Positions 49,343-57,170 of a DNA stretch of 64,000 nucleotides are shown piece by piece. The translations under genes and the position numbers were made by a program. The DNA is from an uncultured Coriobacteriales bacterium. Lineage in GTDB: Bacteria > Actinomycetota > Coriobacteriia > Coriobacteriales > UMGS124. The stretch's first letter is position 1. Every line of letters starts with the position of its first letter. Where the stretch lies: contig CAKUFZ010000007.1 in the NCBI GenBank assembly GCA_934654475.1, forward strand, positions 38,179 through 102,178. The letters are read 5' to 3'. The notes under the pieces are model-generated. The model was not told the DNA's origin. It made no database searches and saw only the letters and a program-made list of their open reading frames with translations.

Positions 49343-49858
49343 GTGACAGACAAGCAAAACGCGACGGGAACGCTCGAAACGAACCGTGGTCTCAAGGGGC
49401 ACCTACGCTGGCCTTGGATCGCCGTGTTTTGCCTCATGGTGTGCTTCATCTGGGGAAACTCGTTGGAGCCCGCCAGCACCTCGGGCGCTCTCAGTGGAGG
49501 CGTGCTCGAGTTCCTGCAGGGCTGCCTGGCCGGCGTGGGGCTGCCCTATGAATGGCTGACCGACCACATCGTGCGCAAGTGCGCCCATTTCAGCGAGTAC
49601 CTCGTGCTGGGACTCATCGGCATGCAGGCGTTCACGCCCCACCGCTCGCCTCATTGCACGGGTGCCGTCGTGCTGTGCGCCGCGCTGCTCGTGGGCGTGC
49701 CGAGCTGCGACGAGACCATCCAGCTCTTCGTCGAGGGGCGCTCGGGGCAGGTGAGCGACGTCCTACTTGACTGCTGCGGCGCCACCACCGGAGTCGTGCT
49801 CACGTTGCTCGTCCACACTCTGACCATCCGGCACAAAGCAAAGAAAATCCCAGCATAA
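49343..49858 (+). CDS. VanZ-like family protein
   Basis: Membrane protein of 171 residues with about four helices. VanZ pattern: WPWIAVFCLMVCFIWGNSLEP near the N-terminus, VRKCAHFSEYLVLG near 80 (the conserved K-x-x-HF-E-Y), and DETIQLFVEGRSGQVSDVLLDCCGA near 125. VanZ proteins are linked to teicoplanin tolerance; most relatives have unknown roles. The start is set at GTG 49343, which has AAGGGGA 6 bases upstream; the frame is open to a GTG at 49304. Confidence 0.88.
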   Translation: MTDKQNATGTLETNRGLKGHLRWPWIAVFCLMVCFIWGNSLEPASTSGALSGGVLEFLQGCLAGVGLPYEWLTDHIVRKCAHFSEYLVLGLIGMQAFTPHRSPHCTGAVVLCAALLVGVPSCDETIQLFVEGRSGQVSDVLLDCCGATTGVVLTLLVHTLTIRHKAKKIPA

Positions 49859-49862
49859 GCCA

Positions 49863-49900
49863 CAAAAAAGCCGCCCGAGCACAGCCCGGACGGCTTTTTT
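49863..49900. terminator. Bidirectional terminator after vanZ-like gene
   Basis: AAAAAAGCCG / CGGCTTTTTT stem between convergent genes. Confidence 0.92.
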
Positions 49901-49922
49901 CATAGCCAGAAACTACAGAAGC

Positions 49923-50177
49923 TTAGACGGCATGAACGTCGACGTCGGAAATGCTGTTGACGTCATCCTCCAGCGCAAACTTGGCCTCGTCGAGCAGGTT
50001 GCGCACCTCGGCGAGCATGTCGGAGGCGGCATGCAGCTTCAGGTGGCAGTTCTCGTAACCGGCGTTGTCGGCGGCATGGGCAAGCTTGTGGGTGTGGCGC
50101 ACCTGGAGGGCCACGTAGTCATCGATCTGGTCGATGAGCTGCTCAAACTGGGTGGTGTTGATGCCGTTGGTGCACAT
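49923..50177 (-). CDS. Small helical protein of unknown function
   Basis: Protein of 84 residues, predicted all-helical, acidic, with several spaced His residues (RHTHKLAHAADNAGYENCHLKLHAA) and two Cys. No transmembrane segment. ATG 50177 follows GAAAGG at 9 bases. I do not recognise the family. The spacing of His/Glu residues could support a helical bundle that binds a metal or cofactor; this is speculative. Its own terminator is shared with the vanZ-like gene. Confidence 0.75.
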   Translation of the reverse strand: MCTNGINTTQFEQLIDQIDDYVALQVRHTHKLAHAADNAGYENCHLKLHAASDMLAEVRNLLDEAKFALEDDVNSISDVDVHAV

Positions 50178-50417
50178 GGGCGTACATCCTTTCGTAAGGT
50201 TCCAATCTTGCATCCCCTGCAAGGCACAGTGTACGACCGTCGCGGCGCGCAGAGCGTGAGAATGTGACTTTGCCACCGATTGATAACACTGCGGCCCACA
50301 AACAATCAAACACATGACCGCAACCCCGCGGAACCTATCATCGGCCTGGAACAAAAGCGTTGTAGAATGGCATATTGCCTGCATCCATGCACCGCCAACC
50401 CAAAGTGAGGGCACACT

Positions 50418-51848
50418 ATGTCGCTCATTCCAGACCGCGAAGCTCTTCCCCACACGCTGCGCAACCCGCGCCTGTGCTACTTCGGCATCCTGTGCGGCCA
50501 CGTGTGGATTTGGGACGCCTGCCACCTCGCCAGCGCGGCACACCCCCAGATGACGCTCACCGTCACCATCTACATCTCGCTCACGCTCTTCACGTTTGGC
50601 CTCACGATAGGGGCCCTTCTGGCAAAGCCCACCTCAAAGACCCTCTCGTGGATCAACTGGCCCCTCGCCACGCTCATGGCGCTGGGGACCCTCGCGCTCG
50701 TCCTGCCTCTGCCCCAGGGGCTTCCCACCGAACAGGTCCTCCAGGCGGCGGCGGTATTCTGCGGCATCGGCATGGGCTGGACGTACATGCAATGGTCGTT
50801 CTTCTACGCGGCGCTTGAGACGCGCGACGCGCTTGCCTGCATCTTCGGGGCGATGCTCATAGGCAGCCTCGTCAAGATTCCCATCGACCTCATACCCGAC
50901 GCATGGGCCGCCACAGTGTGTGCAATTCTTCCGTTCGCGTCGTTCATCCTGTGCGACCGCGCCATGGCGGCACAACCCCCGGCCAAGCCGGTCGAAGTGC
51001 TGGTCGACCCGCGCAGGCAGCGCCCTTACATCAAGATTCTCTTGGGCATCGCAGCATACGGCCTGGTCATTGGCATCATGCAGGGTATTCATGTGGAAGC
51101 AGACCCTGCCCCCAAGGCGGCACTCTCACTCGTCCACCACCTGCTTGAGGTCGCCACTGCCGCAGGCATCATCTGGGTTGTCCTGGTCAAACGTCGCTCG
51201 CTGCACTTCTCCGACCTGTGGCGTGCCACGCTTGTCTTCACGGCGACAGGCGTGCTCGCGCTGCCCCTTTTCGGCCGCGCCTTCTCGGGCTGGGCGCTCG
51301 TCTTCGTGGCCGTGGGACAGACGCTCGTGGTCATGCTGCTGTGGGCGTTCCTCGCCGACGTTGCCCACCGCAGTACCATCAACCCCCTGGCGGTGTTCGC
51401 CATGGGCTGGACGGCGTACTGTCTGCCCTTCCCCGTGGGACGTGCGCTCGGCGGTCTCTTCACCACGAACGTCGCCATGACCTCGCTCGTCTCCGTCATC
51501 GTGTACCTGCTCGCCATGGCCAGCATCTTCCTGCTCGACGAGCGCGATTTCTCAGCGGGACGCGTCTTTGCCGACCTCGAGAAGCCCGCCGTGCCCCCGG
51601 CGCTCTTCGACGCGCTCGGCGCCGCATGCAAGCGGCTCGGGCGCGGCGCGGACCTCACCGACCGCGAGCTTGAGGTCATGGAGCTCATCTGCAAGGGCCG
51701 CTCGAAGGGATACATCGCCGAGAGCCTGTGCATCTCGGAGAACACGGTGCGCAGCCACGCACGCCACCTATACACGAAAGTGGGCGTCCATTCCAAGCAG
51801 GAACTGCTCGATTTGCTTATGGAGCAGATGGGCGAAAGTCAAAAATAG
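50418..51848 (+). CDS. Polytopic membrane LuxR-family regulator (module 1)
   Basis: One-component sensor-regulator of 476 residues. About ten to twelve hydrophobic helices resembling an MFS-type bundle span 15-385, followed by a linker and a GerE/LuxR helix-turn-helix at about 412-470 (LTDRELEVMELICKGRSKG, then ISENTVRSHARHLYTKVGVHSKQEL). Such proteins are expanded in Coriobacteriia and are typically encoded next to reductases for dietary or host compounds. The next gene on the same strand is a Tat flavoprotein reductase. ATG by frame; the ribosome site is weak. Confidence 0.93.
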   Translation: MSLIPDREALPHTLRNPRLCYFGILCGHVWIWDACHLASAAHPQMTLTVTIYISLTLFTFGLTIGALLAKPTSKTLSWINWPLATLMALGTLALVLPLPQGLPTEQVLQAAAVFCGIGMGWTYMQWSFFYAALETRDALACIFGAMLIGSLVKIPIDLIPDAWAATVCAILPFASFILCDRAMAAQPPAKPVEVLVDPRRQRPYIKILLGIAAYGLVIGIMQGIHVEADPAPKAALSLVHHLLEVATAAGIIWVVLVKRRSLHFSDLWRATLVFTATGVLALPLFGRAFSGWALVFVAVGQTLVVMLLWAFLADVAHRSTINPLAVFAMGWTAYCLPFPVGRALGGLFTTNVAMTSLVSVIVYLLAMASIFLLDERDFSAGRVFADLEKPAVPPALFDALGAACKRLGRGADLTDRELEVMELICKGRSKGYIAESLCISENTVRSHARHLYTKVGVHSKQELLDLLMEQMGESQK

Positions 51849-52235
51849 GCACCTGAAAATACAACACGTATCGGGGTCTTGCGACCCGTTTCGAGCCCCG
51901 CAAGACTCCCTGCACATATCCGCCGCCCCTTGACGCAACAAGGGGGCGGCGGATTTCTTTTTCGGCGTCTTTCGGCTTGACACAGCAATCTACCAGGCGT
52001 GTTGATGCTCACACCAAAGGTGTGCGAGGTGCAAAACCAACAACCACACCGTTCGTGCAATTTCGGCAACGGCGTTTTCGGCGCATCGTACGAGTCAGCA
52101 AAGCACAGCGCGGCGCCCAAGGCACACGCACCCCGGATGCAAGGCACGGGATGCAAGACGCCTAGAGCGCAGGCGCCGAGCCAAGCGACATCCATCAGGC
52201 AATGCACGTCAAAGTCAGTGTCGAAAGGGGTCCAC
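51849..52235 (+). other. Leader region between the LuxR regulator and flavoprotein 1
   Basis: Contains the regulator's terminator, a consensus -35 TTGACA at 51977-51982 with only a weak -10 (TGTTGA) 17 bases later, and about 230 bases of apparent leader including two GGATGCAAG copies near 52135 and 52151. No gene seen. Confidence 0.45.
51918..51961 (+). terminator. Terminator after LuxR regulator 1
   Basis: ATCCGCCGCCCCTT pairs with AAGGGGGCGGCGGAT (one bulge), followed by TTCTTTTT. Confidence 0.87.
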
Positions 52236-54047
52236 ATGTTCACCGCTACTTCCACCCGTCGTCAGTTCGTCGCCGGCGCCGCCGGCCTCGCCGCCGTCGC
52301 AGCCATGGGCGGCGTCCAGCTCGCCAAGGCAGATCAGGCCGCTTCCTCCATCGCCGACGGCACCTACGCCGCCACCGGCACCGGCCGCAACGGCGACATC
52401 GATCTTGAGGCCACGTTCAAGGACGGCAAGCTCACCGCCATCGTCGCCCGCTCCAACGAGTCCAAGAACATCGGCGACGCCGCCATCGAGATCCTGACGC
52501 AGCGCGCCCTTGAGTCCCAGACGCTCAACCTCGACTCCGTGACCGGCGCCACCCTCACCTCCTTCGGCTTCAAGTCCGCTCTGGCCGACGCCTACGAGCA
52601 GGCCGGCGCCGACGTTGACGCCCTCGAGGACGCCGAAAGCGGCCTTGAGCCCGCACCCGCCATCGAGGAGGAGTGCGACGTCGTGGTCGTGGGTACGGGC
52701 GGCGCTGGCATGGCCGCTGCCGTCTCCGCTGCTGAGGCCGGCGCCAAGGTCATCCTGCTCGACAAGATGGACATCTACGGCGGCAACACCAACTGCGGCG
52801 AGGGCACCTTCAACTCCCCCGACCCCGAGCGCCAGGACCCCATGGGCATCGAGGACAGCGCCGACAAGTTCTTTGAGGACACCTACGAGGGCGGCGACGA
52901 GAAGGCCGACCCCGAGCTCGTGCATGTCCTGGCCGACAACGCCCTCGACGGCATCCACTGGATGGAGGCCCACGGCCTGGTCTTCAACGACGAGGTCTTC
53001 ACGGCAATCGGCGGCAAGTGGCAGCGCGGCCACTCCATCAAGGTTCAGAAGATGGGCCAGCAGGGCGGCGCCTACTACGTGAGCTGCCTCATGGACTGCG
53101 CCACTCGCCTGGGTGTGAAGTACTACACCGACGCCAAGGTTGAGTCCATCTCCACCGACGCCGACGGCAACGTCACGGGCGTCACGGGCTCGCGCGTCTC
53201 CTCCGGCAACCCTGTTACCGTCACCGCCAAGTCCGTCGTCATGGCTACCGGCGGCTATGCCCGCAACCCCCAGCTCGCCATGCAGTACGACACCCGCGTG
53301 ACCGAGACCATGCCCTCCTCCTGCAACGTGAGTGCCACCGGCGACGCCATCCCCATGGCTCAGGAGATCGGTGCCGGCCTCAAGAACATGGAGCTCGTGC
53401 AGATCCACCCGCTCGGCGACCCCCAGAACGGCGGCGTGGCCACCTTCGTGGGCAACTGGCTCGGCGTTGAGGACTACGTCATGGTGAACGACGAGGCCAA
53501 GCGCTTCACCGCCGAGGACGGCCGCCGCGACGAGATCGCCAACGCCATCCTTGAGCAGACCAACGACGAGATGTGGCTCATCGTCGACTCCACCGACATC
53601 ACCGACGACCGTCTCGACCAGATCGCCGACCTCGTGGCCACCGGCCACAGCTTCCAGGCCGACTCCATCGCCGACCTGGCCGAGCAGATCGAGGTCGACC
53701 CCGCCACCCTCGAGGAGACCATCGACGGCTACAACGCGGTCATCGACGCCGGCGAGGACACCATGGTCGACCCCGGCAAGAAGCTCCTGGGCGACAAGGT
53801 CGAGGATGGCCCCTTCTACGCCTCCAAGCGTATCCCCACGATCCACTACACCATGGGCGGCCTGGCCATCAACACCGACGCCCAGGTGACCAAGGAGGAC
53901 GGCACCCCCATCGCCAACCTCTACGCTGCCGGTGAGTGCACGGGTGGCGTCCAGGGCAGCAACCGTCTGGGCGGCAACTCCTTCACCGACATCATCGTCT
54001 TCGGCCGCATCGCCGGCCAGTCCGCCGCTGCCAACGCCCTGGCATAA
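52236..54047 (+). CDS. Tat-exported FMN/FAD flavoprotein reductase (fumarate reductase/UrdA-like)
   Basis: Exported reductase of 603 residues. Twin-arginine signal TRRQF at 7-11 with a hydrophobic stretch to about 30. An FMN-bind domain at about 38-125 has the ApbE flavinylation motif DSVTGAT at 100-106 (T106 expected to carry covalent FMN). The FAD_binding_2 domain starts VVVVGTGGAGMAAA near 149 and ends with AAGECTGG and NRLGGNSFTDIIVFGRIAG. This is the domain order of haem-free fumarate-type and urocanate reductases. The acceptor could be fumarate, urocanate or another alkenoate. AAAGGGG precedes ATG 52236. Regulated probably by the upstream LuxR protein. Confidence 0.9.
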   Translation: MFTATSTRRQFVAGAAGLAAVAAMGGVQLAKADQAASSIADGTYAATGTGRNGDIDLEATFKDGKLTAIVARSNESKNIGDAAIEILTQRALESQTLNLDSVTGATLTSFGFKSALADAYEQAGADVDALEDAESGLEPAPAIEEECDVVVVGTGGAGMAAAVSAAEAGAKVILLDKMDIYGGNTNCGEGTFNSPDPERQDPMGIEDSADKFFEDTYEGGDEKADPELVHVLADNALDGIHWMEAHGLVFNDEVFTAIGGKWQRGHSIKVQKMGQQGGAYYVSCLMDCATRLGVKYYTDAKVESISTDADGNVTGVTGSRVSSGNPVTVTAKSVVMATGGYARNPQLAMQYDTRVTETMPSSCNVSATGDAIPMAQEIGAGLKNMELVQIHPLGDPQNGGVATFVGNWLGVEDYVMVNDEAKRFTAEDGRRDEIANAILEQTNDEMWLIVDSTDITDDRLDQIADLVATGHSFQADSIADLAEQIEVDPATLEETIDGYNAVIDAGEDTMVDPGKKLLGDKVEDGPFYASKRIPTIHYTMGGLAINTDAQVTKEDGTPIANLYAAGECTGGVQGSNRLGGNSFTDIIVFGRIAGQSAAANALA

Positions 54048-54098
54048 GGCGCGACACCCCCTCGCACGACAATCCCCTCCACGCATCCCCCGATGCGC

Positions 54099-54137
54099 AA
54101 AGAGCCCCGTCTTCCCTGTGAAGGCGGGGCTCTTTTT
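54099..54137 (+). terminator. Terminator after flavoprotein 1
   Basis: AAAGAGCCCCG / CGGGGCTCTTT stem with an internal CTTC/GAAG extension, then TT. Confidence 0.9.
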
Positions 54138-54189
54138 GCCGAGCGTTGGTATCATGTCTGCCGGCAACGACGACTTTGAAAGGACGCAC

Positions 54190-54636
54190 ATGCGAGCACT
54201 CATCCAGCGCGTGGAACAGGCACAGGTCGACATCGCGGGCGCAACGGTCGGCCGCATCGGGCAAGGCTACCTCATCCTTCTCGGCGTGGGGCACACCGAC
54301 GACGAGGCAGTCGCGCGCAAGCTGTGGGACAAGATTCGCAAGCTGCGCATCTTCGAGGACGAGGCGGGCAAGACGAATCGCTCGCTGGCCGACGTGAACG
54401 GCCAGGTGCTCGTGGTGAGCCAGTTCACGCTCTACGCCGACTGCAAGCACGGCAACCGCCCCTCGTTCACCTCCGCCGGCGCCCCCGACACCGCACGCGC
54501 CCTCTACGAGCGCTTTTGCGAGATGGTACGCACCGACATGGGCGAGGTGCAGACGGGCGAGTTCGGCGCCGACATGCAGGTCTCCCTGGTAAACTCCGGC
54601 CCCTTCACCATCTGGCTCGACACCGACCAGCTGTAA
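54190..54636 (+). CDS. dtd: D-aminoacyl-tRNA deacylase
   Basis: Proofreading enzyme of 148 residues that hydrolyses D-aminoacyl-tRNAs. MRALIQRV at the N-terminus, GLLILLG-like YLILLGVGH, SQFTLYADCKHGNRPSF near 77-93 and the C-terminal cross-subunit NSGPFT motif near 136-141 are all canonical. GAAAGGAC precedes ATG 54190. Its presence near dlt genes (which use D-Ala) is only loosely meaningful. Confidence 0.97.
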   Translation: MRALIQRVEQAQVDIAGATVGRIGQGYLILLGVGHTDDEAVARKLWDKIRKLRIFEDEAGKTNRSLADVNGQVLVVSQFTLYADCKHGNRPSFTSAGAPDTARALYERFCEMVRTDMGEVQTGEFGADMQVSLVNSGPFTIWLDTDQL

Positions 54637-54686
54637 GCCGTCGCCGGAAGCGCCGCACAACGCGCGATACAGACCTCTCTCGCATT

Positions 54687-54760
54687 AAAACGCAAACGTA
54701 CGCTGCTTTTTCGGCGTTTCCCCAGGAAAGCCGCAAAAAACGTGCGTACGTTTGCGTTTT
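54687..54760. repeat. Long palindrome between dtd and rdgB
   Basis: The 17-bp arms AAAACGCAAACGTACGC and GCGTACGTTTGCGTTTT (54687-54703, 54744-54760) are perfect, and the interior continues to pair (GCTTTTT...CAAAAAACG, TTTCC/GGAAA) almost to a CCA loop. It lies between convergent genes and could serve as a terminator in both directions, although it is much longer than the other terminators here. Confidence 0.85.
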
Positions 54761-54775
54761 GCGTATAAGGCGCGC

Positions 54776-55384
54776 CTATCCGAGCTTCGCGAGCTCCTGG
54801 GCGAGGGCCTCGATGGCGTGCTTGCGGTGGGAGATGGCGTTCTTCTCCTCGGGCGTGAGCTCTGCCATGGTCTTGCCGGGCGTGTCCTCAGGCCAGAAGA
54901 GCGGGTCGTAGCCGAAACCGTTGGTGCCACGGCCCTCGAAGCCCACAGTGCCCTCGCACGAGCCGATGCCGCAGGTGCGCACGTCAGCGTCGACATAGGT
55001 CACGCAACTCATGAAGCGGGCCGTGCGCTTCTCCTGCGGCACGCCTTCCATCTCGCGCAACAGCTTCGCGTTGTTGGCGGCGTCGTCCCCGTGCACGCCG
55101 CAATAGCGGGCCGAATAGACGCCCGGTGCCCCGTCGAGGGCGTCCACCACGAGGCCCGAGTCGTCGGCCACCGTGGGCAGGCCGGTGAGGTCGTGGATGG
55201 TCTGCGCCTTGATGAAGGCGTTCTCCTCGAAGGTCGTGCCCGTCTCCTCAGGCTCGGGAAGCCCACCGATCTCGCCCATCGCCTTGAATTCGGCATCGGG
55301 CAGCACCGCGCCCAAAATCGCGCGGATCTCCTCGATCTTGTGGGCGTTGTTGCTGGCGACGACCACCGTCTTCTTCTCGCTCAT
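54776..55384 (-). CDS. rdgB: RdgB/HAM1 non-canonical purine NTP pyrophosphatase
   Basis: Hydrolyses XTP/dITP to the monophosphates, 202 residues. VVASNNAHKIEEI at the N-terminus binds the triphosphate; TFEENAFIKAQ near 50, VADDSGLVVDAL near 71 and GFGYDPLFWPE near 157, then SHRKHAIEAL at the end, are the family blocks. GAGAGGATG lies before ATG 55384. Confidence 0.97.
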   Translation of the reverse strand: MSEKKTVVVASNNAHKIEEIRAILGAVLPDAEFKAMGEIGGLPEPEETGTTFEENAFIKAQTIHDLTGLPTVADDSGLVVDALDGAPGVYSARYCGVHGDDAANNAKLLREMEGVPQEKRTARFMSCVTYVDADVRTCGIGSCEGTVGFEGRGTNGFGYDPLFWPEDTPGKTMAELTPEEKNAISHRKHAIEALAQELAKLG

Positions 55385-55529
55385 GGCACATCCTCTCTGG
55401 GCCCGCATAGGGCGCCCTCCAAAGTCCTCATGCATCACCTATGGTAGCAGGCCGTATACAAAGAGCGGCACCCCGCAAAGGGTGCCGCACAGGGAACACG
55501 CGTATGTTGGGCGACGCAGCCGAGCGCTC

Positions 55530-57041
55530 TTACTGCTCCGGGTCGATCGACTCGCGCCAGAACTCCTTCACCGGCTCGGGACCCACGTCCTTGAGGTCGT
55601 CCTCGCCCACATGCCAGCACTGGGTGGCGGGCAGGCCCTCGATGGAATCGGCCACGAACACCGGGTCCTTGCCGGCGTTGCGCTGCGCCGTGTAGTCGTC
55701 GAGCGCGCGGATGGCCCACTTGCCAAGCAGGAGAATGGCGATGAGGTTCATGATGGCCATGAAGCCCATGAAGATATCGGCCAGGTTCCAAGCAAGGTCG
55801 AAGCTGTTGACGGCACCGAAGTAGATGAAGACGATGCAGGCAAGGCGGAACACGGTGAGCAGGACGGGGCTGCCGTCCTTGATGAAGCGCAGGTTGCTCT
55901 CGGCATAGAAGTAGTTGCCGATGAGGCTCGAGAAGGCGAACGCGAAGATGGCGAACGTGATGACGTGGATGCCCCACTCACCCACCGCGTTGTTCACGGC
56001 CATCTGCACGAGGGGCATGCCGTTGAGACCCTCGGCGGCAGCCGGGTTCTGCACGTAGAACACGAGAACCATCATCGCCGAGCAGGTGCAGATGACCAGC
56101 GTGTCGATGTAGACGGACAGGCTCTGCACGAGGCCCTGCTTCACGGGGTGGGACACGCTCGCGGTGGCGGCGGCGTTAGGCGCGGAGCCCATACCGGCCT
56201 CGTTGGAGTACAGGCCGCGCTTGATGCCCAGCATGACCACCGAGCCGGCGAATCCGCCGAAGATGGACTGCCAGTCAAAGGCCGAGGCGAACATGAGGCC
56301 GAAGACGGCAGGCAGGTCGGTGATGTTGGAGAACGTGGTCCACATAGCGATGGCGATGTAGACGAGCGCCATGACGGGCACGATGATCGAGGTGATGACG
56401 CTGATGCGGCGCGCACCGCCGAAGATGACGAACGCCGTCATGACGGCAAGCACGATGCCGCAGGCGATGGCGGCCTTGTGGCCGAGAGCGCCCTTGCCCG
56501 TGTAGTACTCAAGCGAGCTGGCCGCATTGAATGCCTGCAGGCCGTTGAAGCCGAACGCGAAGCACAGGATGAGCAGCACGGCGAAGACGACGCCGAGCCA
56601 GCGATGCCCCAGGCCCTGCTCGATGTAGTAGGCGGGGCCTCCGCGGAACTCGCCGTCCTTGCCCCTCACCTTGAAGATCTGGGCGAGCGTGGACTCGATG
56701 AAGGCCGAGGCGGCGCCCACGAGCGCCATGACCCACATCCAGAAAACGGCACCCGGGCCACCGGTGGCGACGGCGGTGGCGACGCCGGCGATGTTGCCCG
56801 TGCCCACACGGCTCGCCGTGGACACCATCAGCGCCTGGAACGACGAGATGGCGTGCCCGCCCTCAACGTGCTTCTTCTCCGTGAGCTGGGTGAACATGTC
56901 CTTGATATAGCGAATCTGCACCGCGCGGGTGCGAATCGTGTACCAGATACCCGTGAACACAAGCAGCGCCAACAGGATGTAGGTGTACATGAAGCCGTCG
57001 ATATCGCCTGTCACCTTGACAAGCCATTCGTTTATATCCAC
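55530..57041 (-). CDS. AGCS family sodium:alanine/glycine symporter
   Basis: Amino-acid cation symporter of 503 residues with about 11 helices. Signature segments: STASRVGTGNIAGVATA near 77-93, the GGPGAVFWMWVMALVGAA block, GGPAYYIEQGLG near 138, and RGLYSNEAGMGSAPNAAATA near 275. A cytosolic C-terminal tail of about 45 residues follows. GTG 57041 is chosen because AGAGGGGG precedes it and the MBOAT-free N-terminus matches family starts. Likely imports alanine or glycine. Confidence 0.94.
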   Translation of the reverse strand: MDINEWLVKVTGDIDGFMYTYILLALLVFTGIWYTIRTRAVQIRYIKDMFTQLTEKKHVEGGHAISSFQALMVSTASRVGTGNIAGVATAVATGGPGAVFWMWVMALVGAASAFIESTLAQIFKVRGKDGEFRGGPAYYIEQGLGHRWLGVVFAVLLILCFAFGFNGLQAFNAASSLEYYTGKGALGHKAAIACGIVLAVMTAFVIFGGARRISVITSIIVPVMALVYIAIAMWTTFSNITDLPAVFGLMFASAFDWQSIFGGFAGSVVMLGIKRGLYSNEAGMGSAPNAAATASVSHPVKQGLVQSLSVYIDTLVICTCSAMMVLVFYVQNPAAAEGLNGMPLVQMAVNNAVGEWGIHVITFAIFAFAFSSLIGNYFYAESNLRFIKDGSPVLLTVFRLACIVFIYFGAVNSFDLAWNLADIFMGFMAIMNLIAILLLGKWAIRALDDYTAQRNAGKDPVFVADSIEGLPATQCWHVGEDDLKDVGPEPVKEFWRESIDPEQ

Positions 57042-57113
57042 AGCGATCCCCCTCTTTTTCTCGTCGGATGAGCATTTAGGCAGGTTAACACACCAGAAAC
57101 AATCCAACAACGA

Positions 57114-57144
57114 GAAAAGGCGCCCCTCCCGAAGGAGAAGCGCC
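57114..57144 (-). terminator. Terminator after flavoprotein 2
   Basis: GGCGCCCCTCC / GGAGAAGCGCC stem (57119-57129, 57134-57144) with TTTT on the minus strand. Confidence 0.82.
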
Positions 57145-57170
57145 CAAAAAGGTGGGTTTTGCAGCTCGTT

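Noticed and set aside
52215..54257. 680-codon open frame antisense to flavoprotein 1
   Set aside because: Val/Gly/His-rich shadow frame opposite a gene with full domain support.
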